This document shows, piece after piece, positions 1 to 6,840 of a DNA stretch of 16,902 bases (position 1 is its first letter; each line of letters begins with the position of its first letter). Where the stretch lies: positions 1 to 16,902 of the forward strand of contig CAYJME010000055.1 of assembly GCA_964370795.1 (NCBI GenBank), given 5' to 3'. The translations under genes were made by a program, and so were the position numbers. Under the pieces are notes generated by a model, which was not told the DNA's origin, searched no databases, and worked only from the letters and a program-made list of their open reading frames with translations. Source of the DNA: JAHFOW01 sp964370795 (GTDB taxonomy: Bacteria > Planctomycetota > Brocadiia > Brocadiales > Brocadiaceae).

Positions 1-39
1 GGGTTGAATAGCGTGGTGTGTGTTTTTTTCTATAATCAT
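1..39 (-). CDS. Possible 5' end of the next gene of the conflict cassette (partial)
   Basis: Twenty-one bases after the MoxR-type ATPase stop, an ATG at 39..37 on the minus strand opens a frame that stays open for 13 codons to the window edge (reads MIIEKNTHHAIQP). The short gap and same orientation suggest another cassette member. In related systems a MoxR ATPase is often paired with a von Willebrand A protein, but nothing in these 13 codons identifies the product. There is no convincing ribosome binding site, and the nearby ATG and GTG codons at 46..37 run into a stop at once. Low confidence. Confidence 0.3.
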   Translation of the reverse strand, partial: MIIEKNTHHAIQP

Positions 40-60
40 ATCATCACTTCGGGATTTTGC

Positions 61-1110
61 TTATTTAGCTGAATCGTTACTGAGCCATTTCGTAACAGCT
101 CTTTGTGCCTGAGCTATATCTTCGGTATTTTTGATCAATACCGAGAGACTATTGAGTATCTTTTTTTCATTCGTTTTGCTCAAGGGGTCCGCCAGATCCT
201 TATTCATCTCCTTCAGGGCAATGATCCAGCCCAGGAGTTCGGCCGTTGCCGGTTTTTTTTGCAATCCCCTTCTCGGTTCCCGAAGCTCGTAGAACAACTC
301 AACCACTTTTTTATTGAGAAACGTTTTGCTGTCTGTAACATATTTTCCAACCCGCCTCTCTATGATTTTCTCCATGGTCTCCTTCTTTGGAAAATCAATA
401 TTATAAAAGATACACCTTCTCAAGAATGCGTCCGGCAAATGCTTTTCCGAGTTGCTGGTAATAATAACAAGGGGGCGCAATGCAGCGTCAGCCTCAAACA
501 ACTTGTTGCCGAGTTCCGGTATTTTGAAATACATGTTTTCAATTTCGTTTAAAATATCATTGGGGAAGTCTCGCGGCGCCTTATCAATTTCATCGATGAG
601 GACGATGGACCGGCGCTGCCAGTCTGCCACGTGCCGGGAATCTTTGGTGAATAGGTCTGACCTTGCATCTTCCTTCCTTGTCTGGGGAAGCCACTCATTT
701 ATCTCATCATTCCGCCTGGTCTGTAAGATTGCCTTACCGAGGGCATTATAGGTAATGTAATCGACGGGATTTACTCCTTCACTTCCCACCTGTTTTGCCT
801 GAAATCTTCCGACGGTATCGTAGAGATAAAAGAGGTCGCGGGCGGCGCTGGTGGATTTTGTTTCGAACTTATACGTTTTCAGGCCCAGCTCATTACCGAC
901 CACGTATGCCAGCAGGGTTTTACCTGTGCCGGGCTCTCCTGTCAGCAGCAGCGGCTGACCCAGGATAATTGCCACGTCAACGGCATCCGTAAGGGCGGTA
1001 TCTGCTATGTAGTCAGAGGGATTGTCCAGTGTGTGACGCACCGGAAGCGGTAAATCGGAACTACCCTTTTTATTTTCAACAGTCGGTTGTCCTTTAAAAA
1101 AAATACTCAT
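61..1110 (-). CDS. MoxR-type AAA+ ATPase of a conflict-type cassette
   Basis: This 349-residue protein is a single AAA+ module of the MoxR class, ATPases that remodel or activate partner proteins. Visible motifs are Walker A GEPGTGKT at residues 58-65, Walker B VLIDEID at 170-176, a sensor-1 type stretch IITSNSEK, and an arginine pair in FLRRC where the finger residues sit. It has no signal peptide or membrane segment, so it should be cytosolic. Its ATG overlaps the TGA of the upstream protease gene by 4 nt (ATGA), a sign of translational coupling. Family knowledge: MoxR ATPases usually work with von Willebrand A proteins; none is visible here, though one could lie beyond position 1. The link to the protease and the Trypco1-like protein suggests that ATP hydrolysis regulates or assembles the proteolytic component. 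That role is inferred. Confidence 0.9.
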   Translation of the reverse strand: MSIFFKGQPTVENKKGSSDLPLPVRHTLDNPSDYIADTALTDAVDVAIILGQPLLLTGEPGTGKTLLAYVVGNELGLKTYKFETKSTSAARDLFYLYDTVGRFQAKQVGSEGVNPVDYITYNALGKAILQTRRNDEINEWLPQTRKEDARSDLFTKDSRHVADWQRRSIVLIDEIDKAPRDFPNDILNEIENMYFKIPELGNKLFEADAALRPLVIITSNSEKHLPDAFLRRCIFYNIDFPKKETMEKIIERRVGKYVTDSKTFLNKKVVELFYELREPRRGLQKKPATAELLGWIIALKEMNKDLADPLSKTNEKKILNSLSVLIKNTEDIAQAQRAVTKWLSNDSAK

Positions 1111-2594
1111 ACAAAACTTCCCTCCCTTCTCTGGATTAAATAAAGCAAATCCTTCAGTTTTTTAGCCAACTCTAACATGGGCACTGCGCTCTTTTGGCGG
1201 CTTTCATAATAACTCCCCACCTCTGTGCACAACTCAGTATAATCACAGAATTTTTCTGCGTAGTTTGTGATCCACATATCGACATCCTTCAATTCAACAG
1301 CTTCTAATTCATTCAGGGTCAATCTTACGATATTTGTATATTTGTTATACTGCAGAGAACTAATAAAATCCCTTGCAGTCTTGTTCCTGTTTTCATAATT
1401 TTTAGCTCCTTCAGCATTGTTATCAGCAATATGTTTATATTTAATACAGAGAAACACCATTAATTTTCTCCCTGCGTGCAAATCCGGAAATTCGTTCCAA
1501 TACTGCAGCCAGAATTTTAGCAATTCTGCCTCATTTTCTTCCCATGCAGCAACCGGGAGGGTAAAGGAAATCATCTGTGGGGAAATCCTCCTGTTGAGCG
1601 CCTCTTTAATCTGTTCAGTGTTGGCTTTTCTATTGCCGGTAAGCGCCTTGCTGATGTTATTCTGTAATATTTGGCGCCGCATCTTTATGTCTTCCTTCAG
1701 AGCAGGCCACTCCACCATGGTAAGATCAACGCACACTTTTCCCGGTTCATTTAATATTTCCGGCAGCATCACTTCATGCAGCCGTTTGATAAATTTATCA
1801 TGGCACTCAATTTCATCACCATGAATAATGCAGACGAGCGGTTTTTCATGGAGGCAGTCCTGACATTCACCGAGCGTTAATACCAGTTGATCTTGCTGCG
1901 GACTACGATCACACATATAGGGCAAAAAGGAAAAAAGAGAAGGCGGTGGTCTTCGCTCGTTTACACCTGTGTAATCAGGTGGACTTTTTAGTTTGTTGCC
2001 AAGCTCCGGCCATGCATTAACCAGTTTAGAGGCCGGTATCATGTACGTAGTTGTTATATTATCGCTGGTATCTATACTGACTACCATCCCGACAACTGCT
2101 TTTATTTCTTTATTCCATACTGCAGTGCCGCTGAACCCCCGTTTTACACACCTTGCATTCATCTCCTGATCAAACTGTATCCAGCCTTCCGCCGTGCGGC
2201 CCTTGAGTTTACCGTCTACCCAGCTCCCTCCGTCATTGCCTACCGGGAATCCACATACATTCACAGCATGGTCATACAAGTCATGAATATCACTCACAGG
2301 CGCAACAGAGACGTCGTTTGGCAATTCCTGCTTTGTCAGGAATTCCAGCACGGCAATATCTTCGATATCACCAGGACGTGCCGACTCTTTCGGTGGAAAT
2401 TGAACCCTGATGCAGGTTTTATATTTTTGTGGTGAAAGCAAGGGAAAATCAAGGGTTATCTCTTCACCAAGTTTCGAGATGACATGGGAACAGGTGAGAA
2501 CGTGCCGGGCAGAGATCAGAAATCCTGCTCCTACTGGTTTATCATCCTGATCCAGAATGCGCACAATAAAACTTTCTCTTTCCGTGCCGGACAT
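1107..2594 (-). CDS. Trypsin-like serine protease fused to an iSTAND-like (inactive STAND) domain
   Basis: A 495-residue two-part protein. Residues 1 to about 200 form a chymotrypsin-fold protease with a full apparent triad: His37 in LTCSHVI, Asp79 in EDIAVLEF and Ser155 in GFSGTAVW. Residues from about 250 onward resemble the inactive STAND NTPase domain. The first strand (VCIIHGDEIECHDKF) holds a GDE-HDKF stretch where a P-loop would be, so the lysine and Ser/Thr needed to bind nucleotide are absent. Later come a WPAL...RRQIL helix and a strand followed by a tryptophan-rich FWLQYWNEFPDL segment. No signal peptide is present, so it is probably cytosolic. Its start lies 3 nt after the Trypco1-like gene and its end overlaps the ATPase gene. 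The likely role is an intracellular sensor-protease in a defence or cell-death system. The protease call is firm; the iSTAND call is by pattern memory. Confidence 0.85.
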   Translation of the reverse strand: MSGTERESFIVRILDQDDKPVGAGFLISARHVLTCSHVISKLGEEITLDFPLLSPQKYKTCIRVQFPPKESARPGDIEDIAVLEFLTKQELPNDVSVAPVSDIHDLYDHAVNVCGFPVGNDGGSWVDGKLKGRTAEGWIQFDQEMNARCVKRGFSGTAVWNKEIKAVVGMVVSIDTSDNITTTYMIPASKLVNAWPELGNKLKSPPDYTGVNERRPPPSLFSFLPYMCDRSPQQDQLVLTLGECQDCLHEKPLVCIIHGDEIECHDKFIKRLHEVMLPEILNEPGKVCVDLTMVEWPALKEDIKMRRQILQNNISKALTGNRKANTEQIKEALNRRISPQMISFTLPVAAWEENEAELLKFWLQYWNEFPDLHAGRKLMVFLCIKYKHIADNNAEGAKNYENRNKTARDFISSLQYNKYTNIVRLTLNELEAVELKDVDMWITNYAEKFCDYTELCTEVGSYYESRQKSAVPMLELAKKLKDLLYLIQRREGSFV

Positions 2595-2597
2595 AGA

Positions 2598-2927
2598 TCA
2601 AACCTCTTTTTTGTTTTTCCATTTAAGAGAGATTTTAAAGGTGGCCTCGCTATCAACCGAGGCAAACATGGCGCCTACCTTTGCATTAAACTTTATGCCA
2701 AAATCGAGGCCAATTTCATCCGGCGTGTCCATTTCCTGAAACATTTTTAGTACGGCTTCTGCGGCAGGCTTTACTTTTGTTATTGCATCCGTGAAACGGT
2801 TTACCGATTTTTCTTTTTCTTCATTATCACGTGCAACACGCTGAATACCGGTACTTGCTTCCTGAAAATCTTCAACTTCAATATATACCGGGCTTCCATC
2901 CAAATCGAAAGGAACAATTTTTTTCAT
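2598..2927 (-). CDS. Trypco1-like (trypsin co-occurring domain 1) small protein
   Basis: A 109-residue protein starting KKIVPFDLDGSPVYIEVED and ending in a strand pattern (IKFNAKVGAMFASVDSEATFKISLKW). It looks like the Trypco1 / CU044_2847 family, named for co-occurrence with trypsin-like proteases. The fold appears to be two or three N-terminal strands, a helix over about residues 38-62, then a C-terminal hairpin with the typical GxxFGxKFNAKxGA-like stretch. The ATG at 2927 is chosen over an in-frame start 18 nt upstream because GAGGAG lies 7 nt before it. The stop is 3 nt from the protease start, so the two should be co-translated. Family knowledge suggests a partner or regulator of the protease; no enzymatic motif is visible. 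Its first 50 nt overlap the end of a possible membrane-protein frame. Confidence 0.8.
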   Translation of the reverse strand: MKKIVPFDLDGSPVYIEVEDFQEASTGIQRVARDNEEKEKSVNRFTDAITKVKPAAEAVLKMFQEMDTPDEIGLDFGIKFNAKVGAMFASVDSEATFKISLKWKNKKEV

Positions 2928-3201
2928 GCAGCTTCTCCTCCTCAAAGCGCTGTAAAATACAAGGCAGGATTAACAAAATATAATATAATACTACAGGGCA
3001 AAAAAACAACAGGGAAGCGATGATGTAACTGCTTATATCCAGAAGTGCCTGTATTAATGTTTGAAGTCTGTGGAGGGCAGAGTCTGTGTTTCTGAAATCA
3101 GAGATAAAATTCTCATAAGTCTTTGCTTTTAGAACACGCACCATTTTGAACCGGAAAAACAGCCCTAACCTTAACCACCCGACTCGCAAGAATGCCCTCA
3201 A
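2878..3201 (-). CDS. Possible small membrane protein upstream of the conflict cassette
   Basis: A frame of 107 codons starts at a TTG (3201), 9 nt after the secreted-protein stop. An internal ATG at 3144 would give 88 residues. Residues about 58-83 form one long hydrophobic run (YIIASLLFFCPVVLYYILL), enough for one membrane-spanning helix, preceded by a helical stretch (SALHRLQTLIQALLDIS). It would place a short basic and acidic tail on the other side. The product is not recognised. In favour: it fills an otherwise empty 280-nt gap, and it has the cassette's orientation. Against: the start is weak (TTG with GGAG only 4 nt away), it overlaps the Trypco1-like gene by 50 nt in another frame, and its GAG-GAG codons double as that gene's ribosome binding site. 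If real, it may anchor the system to the membrane. Confidence 0.42.
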   Translation of the reverse strand: MRAFLRVGWLRLGLFFRFKMVRVLKAKTYENFISDFRNTDSALHRLQTLIQALLDISSYIIASLLFFCPVVLYYILLILPCILQRFEEEKLHEKNCSFRFGWKPGIY

Positions 3202-3210
3202 AAATCTCCA

Positions 3211-3828
3211 CTAGCCACCTTCTTCATTACAGATGTGGACAACAACACGTTGCGCCTCAAAGGTGTCGTTGAACTCGGCAATTGGTTCCGCATCACCTGG
3301 ATTCAGCGGGTTTATGCCAGGACTAAATACCTTCCCCTTTGACATCCCTGTCACAGTTTGAAAAGTTTTGTCAAACTGCAGGTCATAGCTGGCAACAGCC
3401 ATTCCACGGAAGTCGCCCGTTTGGAAATTATATGACAAATCGAGGGCTGTAGCCCGAATCTCACAGGGGCCGATACGTTTCCACACTCCTTGTTGATTAC
3501 TAAACCCGCCAGCGATACCGGGGACCCCTCCATTGAATTGAATTGACTGGATACTGCTCAAATTTCCATCGGCAAAGATTGTCAAAATTCTGGAGATGCC
3601 TGCATCTGGTTCACGGACAACTATGTAAGTACCAGCAATTTTCCTCCCGAATACCTTGACGGTATCTTTCCCTGTAGTTTCGGCTGAAATCGCCGAATTT
3701 TCTTTCGAACGACTGATTCTTTTCACCGTTTTAGATTGTGGTTCTGGTGGTACAGAAAACACCGGGGAAGAAATTACAGCCATCCCCCAAAAAACTACAG
3801 CTCCAATATATAATGCTTTTCTTTTCAT
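3211..3828 (-). CDS. Secreted protein of unknown function
   Basis: A 205-residue protein with a classical signal peptide: basic start (MKRKAL), hydrophobic core (YIGAVVFWGMAVISSPV) and probable cleavage after VFS near residue 25. After a Ser/Lys-rich linker, the mature part from about residue 55 is a beta-rich domain opening with VFGRKIAGTYIVVR and repeating strand-turn patterns (SIQFNGG, FSNQQGVWKRIGPCEIRATALDLSY, MAVASYDLQFDKTFQTVTG). This resembles a lipocalin/calycin-like or sensor-like secreted domain seen in hypothetical proteins of environmental bacteria. No catalytic motif is visible and there are only two cysteines in the mature part. The start is well supported by GGAGG 7 nt before the ATG. 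It lies upstream of the conflict cassette in the same direction, but nothing ties it functionally to that cassette. Confidence 0.85.
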   Translation of the reverse strand: MKRKALYIGAVVFWGMAVISSPVFSVPPEPQSKTVKRISRSKENSAISAETTGKDTVKVFGRKIAGTYIVVREPDAGISRILTIFADGNLSSIQSIQFNGGVPGIAGGFSNQQGVWKRIGPCEIRATALDLSYNFQTGDFRGMAVASYDLQFDKTFQTVTGMSKGKVFSPGINPLNPGDAEPIAEFNDTFEAQRVVVHICNEEGG

Positions 3829-4319
3829 TTTAAACCTCCGCCTTATAATGTAAGATTTTTTTCGATATCACACATACGGCCATCAAGGCTAATAAGCGAC
3901 AATCTGTTTTCAATACAGATTGGAATTTGCAAATATTTTTTATCATATCACATCAAGGGGCAATCTGAGAGACAGAATATTCTTTGATGATAAAGACAGA
4001 GAAAAAATTGTGGGAAGTAATGAAAACAAAATCTATATGGAAAGATTCGTGTCAAAATAAATTCCGTTTTTTTAGAAGACGAATAAAAGTTTTGATGAAA
4101 GAGAACAAAAGGGGTCAAATCGTTTTCTCCCCCTGGTTCACGGTACTATAGTCTACCCCCCATCATTTCCCCTATCTCAGTTCCGCTGAGTCTGCCAACC
4201 CGGTATAACAAGTCCGTCGCCATTTGCCTTATTATACCTCGTCCCTTTTTTATTTTATCAAAATTTTCTTCGTCTCTTTGCAGAGCGCAGCAATAATTAT
4301 CCCATATGGCTTAAGTATC
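3829..4319. other. Gene-free stretch between the secreted protein and the toxin-antitoxin pair
   Basis: About 490 nt, AT-rich on the left and patchier on the right. It holds a short hairpin at 3901-3921 (AATCTGT and ACAGATT arms, 7-nt loop), a ribosome binding site for the leftward gene (GGAGG complement at 3835-3839) and a small CTCAG/CTGAG stem near 4177-4190. A purine-rich then pyrimidine-rich patch around 4105-4175 (AGGGGTCAAATC... then C runs) looks like a decayed repeat, but no partner copy is present. No convincing promoter, RNA gene or complete reading frame is seen. Confidence 0.5.
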
Positions 4320-4544
4320 ATGACACTTTTAAATTTGATTTTGGATTATATCACAGTTAAAATTATTGAGGATTATCCGAACGACAAACCATATCCAAGT
4401 TGCTTGATATATGGGCAGACTTTAAGCGGTAGTCCCGTTCATAGTGTTTGGGCATACAATGAAATGAATCTGTGGGCTGTCCTTATTACTGTTTATCGTC
4501 CAGATCCAAATCTATGGATTAATTGGCGAGAAAGGAGAAAGTAA
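4320..4544 (+). pseudogene. DUF4258-like toxin-type protein, apparently N-terminally truncated or frameshifted
   Basis: The readable part ends in the pattern typical of small DUF4258-like proteins paired with YgiT-type antitoxins: KIIEDYPNDKPYPSCLIYG, then SPVHSVWAYNE, then AVLITVYRPDPNLWINWRERRK. From the first ATG (4320) it is 74 residues, shorter than relatives of about 100. The expected N-terminal helix with its basic/His motif is missing in this frame. A TTG at 4224 would extend the frame by 32 residues, but the extension is hydrophobic and unlike the family. A stretch in the frame beginning at 4310 (LKYHD) resembles part of the missing motif, hinting at a frameshift between about 4310 and 4340. 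No ribosome binding site precedes the ATG. The stop is 2 nt before the antitoxin ATG. It may be an inactive toxin remnant or a divergent short form. Confidence 0.6.
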
Positions 4545-4546
4545 TC

Positions 4547-4789
4547 ATGATGCCGTTTGAAAAATGTCCCGCTTGTGGGAGTAAAATGATCGAAAAAGAG
4601 GTAGAAAAGCTTTTACGCGGGGGAAATAATACTGCCGTTTTAAAAGTACACGCAGAAGTCTGTCTTCGTTGCGGTGAACGCCTTTACTCCCGGGAAACTG
4701 TCAGAAGATTTGAAGAAATCAGAGCTAAACTCGAACATCAGGATACGGCAGATTTTCGACCATTAGGAAAGTCATTTCAAGTTGTATAA
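4547..4789 (+). CDS. YgiT-type zinc-finger antitoxin-like protein
   Basis: An 80-residue protein whose first half is a zinc-binding module of the YgiT/MqsA N-terminal type: Cys7-x2-Cys10 in KCPACG and Cys39-x2-Cys42 in VCLRCGE. The rest is a helical tail (SRETVRRFEEIRAKLE). The DNA-binding HTH domain of full MqsA is missing, as is usual for the short partners of DUF4258-like toxins. The ATG at 4547 is chosen because AGGAG lies 9 nt upstream; an in-frame TTG at 4523 would add 8 residues and bury that site. It begins 2 nt after the toxin-like stop, a classic toxin-first pair. If the toxin gene is broken, this antitoxin is left without a target. Function is inferred from family and context. Confidence 0.82.
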   Translation: MMPFEKCPACGSKMIEKEVEKLLRGGNNTAVLKVHAEVCLRCGERLYSRETVRRFEEIRAKLEHQDTADFRPLGKSFQVV

Positions 4790-4836
4790 TACCTAAAAAA
4801 GAGCCTTCGTATTAACCTGCCTTATTCTCGCATATT

Positions 4837-6840
4837 CTACTCTTCAATTTTTATGGAGAGCATTTTCTTGACATCTCCTGCTTTAAATGTAAGCTTTGTT
4901 CTTCCCGTCCTGTTCTTGGCTGTTACCGTAAATGTTGCCTGACCATGGGAATCCGTCTGGTTGTTCTTTGGTATGACCTTTATAGAGTTCTTCCCGGATT
5001 TTCCCATGATTGCCCTGACTGTTTCGCCTTCTACAAGGCAATCATCGGTTCCGCTAACTGTTACTACCACCTCATGCCCTTTCCTTCTCTTAAGAACGAG
5101 TCTGCCCGGAAATACTGCTATCTTTTGAGCTTTACAGTTTGGCTTTGTCTCCTCTGCTTTTGCTAAAAAATTTTCAACAGACCACCCTGTTGTTCCATTG
5201 GTACAATTTCCTGTACCATCATCCCAGTTTATATGCCACCAGGAGAAATTATCCCCTTGTTCAGGCCCATCAATAATTGTTCCCGTATTTCCTGATGATG
5301 CAGTACACTGAACTGTACATGTTACACAGGGTTGTTCCCGTATATTGAGTCGAGCGATTGCTATTACCCTGTCCCCCGCCTGGAGGGCTGTTCCTTGCAA
5401 CAACCGATAATCAGGATAATAATGCTTCAGTATGTCCACCCAATCTTTGTTTCCATAACCGAGAAAGGCGCCTGCAGTGCACGGGGCTTTTGTGGTAATG
5501 AAGGTATCGGTAGCCCACCGAGTTGAACCATACTGGCACAAACCACGACCATGCCCATTGTTTGTTGCTCCACAACAAACGGGGTCGTAAATACAGGTAC
5601 CCGTATAACAATCACCACACCCCTTGTTGTTGTTTTCAGCAGCATATTCGGATTTGATCACTGTATTGCTGTCGTTTGCCAGTACATAACCCGACGTCTG
5701 GTCAACTGCAATGTTTGCCAGCGTTGACTGGACATTGCCGACCACCTGGCAGGACGTCGTATCACAGATATCGTAATGATAAACATCAAGGGGATTCCTT
5801 ACATAGTAAATACCATAACTCCGTATAGCCACTGCTCCTGCCATCAGAGAATTCATGCCATTTGAAAGAGCCCCCCAACAACTATACCACTCCGCCGGTA
5901 ATACATACTTCACATAGGTATCAAGACTATACACTGCCACAGAGGAACAGCTCGAACCGCTGCTACAGTTTCTCCCCACCCGAATGGTGTGAGGAATGGT
6001 CATTAACGGTGTCTCCTGATTTTCACGAAAGATTTTCTGTTGCATGCATCCTTCGGTATTCCATGTTGCTTCACTCTCATCCTGCATGTGGACATCTTCT
6101 TTGAAACTATCCTTTATGTCCCGTCGCCGATACGCCCTTTCATCAATAACCTTCTTACCTTTTCCACGCTTCATACGAATGCGATAAACCCAATCTGTGT
6201 TTGGCATCAGTTCAACGTATTTTCTTAACTCTGTTCTATACCCTTCCTTTTGAAAGCTCAAATCTGTTACAGGAATATTTTCGGAGCGTTGGGAAAAAGG
6301 AATATTCAAAATAAAAAAACCGCGATTATTTGTCTTCGGGCCAGCATTATTACCATGCTCGCCTACCTGTACATCTGCTATGGGCATCCCGGTATTATCA
6401 TCCACAACAAATCCAATAATGACGGTAGCATCAGGACGATGTAAGGACATAATAAATTCCGGATTAAGTTCCGGCGGTGTTTCGAGTGGATCAAGGTAAA
6501 TATTAATAATGTGCGGAGAATTATTATCTACCGTAAGATTTGTTGTCATGGAATGATAACCGGGAGCTTCAAAGATGTAATCATAAGAACCATACGGTAA
6601 AGTTACAGAAATAGAACCTTTTGTTGATTCTTTTTTTCCTTGTTCTCCCCCTTTCTGATAAATAATTCGGGCTCTGGTGGTGTCCCTAATTTCCATAGTA
6701 TCCGGGCAGATGTTATAACCTGTCATACTGTCAATAAGGTTGATTTGCTGGTGATATGCGAGCGTAGCCCCCCGGCTCAAAGGAGAAGATATGCAGAGAA
6801 AAAATAAGAATACTCCTATAAGAAAATATTTTTTATTCAT
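4837..6840 (-). CDS. Exported multidomain SpoIID-like protein (putative peptidoglycan lytic transglycosylase)
   Basis: A 667-residue exported protein. In order: signal peptide (1 to about 25); PEGA-like beta domain (about 30-120, GSISVTLPYGSYDYIFEAPGY); a carboxypeptidase-regulatory-like domain (about 138-222, GFVVDDNTGMPIADVQVG); a SpoIID domain (about 282-480); an SH3-like domain (about 488-562); and a C-terminal Ig-like domain (about 570-667). SpoIID hallmarks are Glu317 in VLPAEW, the AGAVAIRSYG helix at 334-343 and HGRGLCQYG at 430-438. SpoIID enzymes cleave glycan strands that have lost their stem peptides, and Glu317 matches the expected catalytic glutamate. A cysteine-rich insert (C408, C411, C416, C422, C423) could bind metal or form disulfides. 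The ATG overlaps the tilS stop by 4 nt, so it is probably translated from the tilS transcript. It likely acts in the periplasm on cell-wall glycan. Confidence 0.88.
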   Translation of the reverse strand: MNKKYFLIGVFLFFLCISSPLSRGATLAYHQQINLIDSMTGYNICPDTMEIRDTTRARIIYQKGGEQGKKESTKGSISVTLPYGSYDYIFEAPGYHSMTTNLTVDNNSPHIINIYLDPLETPPELNPEFIMSLHRPDATVIIGFVVDDNTGMPIADVQVGEHGNNAGPKTNNRGFFILNIPFSQRSENIPVTDLSFQKEGYRTELRKYVELMPNTDWVYRIRMKRGKGKKVIDERAYRRRDIKDSFKEDVHMQDESEATWNTEGCMQQKIFRENQETPLMTIPHTIRVGRNCSSGSSCSSVAVYSLDTYVKYVLPAEWYSCWGALSNGMNSLMAGAVAIRSYGIYYVRNPLDVYHYDICDTTSCQVVGNVQSTLANIAVDQTSGYVLANDSNTVIKSEYAAENNNKGCGDCYTGTCIYDPVCCGATNNGHGRGLCQYGSTRWATDTFITTKAPCTAGAFLGYGNKDWVDILKHYYPDYRLLQGTALQAGDRVIAIARLNIREQPCVTCTVQCTASSGNTGTIIDGPEQGDNFSWWHINWDDGTGNCTNGTTGWSVENFLAKAEETKPNCKAQKIAVFPGRLVLKRRKGHEVVVTVSGTDDCLVEGETVRAIMGKSGKNSIKVIPKNNQTDSHGQATFTVTAKNRTGRTKLTFKAGDVKKMLSIKIEE

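Noticed and set aside
4105..4175. GGGGTCAAATC / C-rich patch as a transposon-related repeat
   Set aside because: The two halves do not pair well and no second copy or transposase is present.
4224..4319. Hydrophobic N-terminal extension of the toxin-like protein from a TTG
   Set aside because: It is unlike the family, lacks a ribosome binding site, and looks like out-of-frame sequence.
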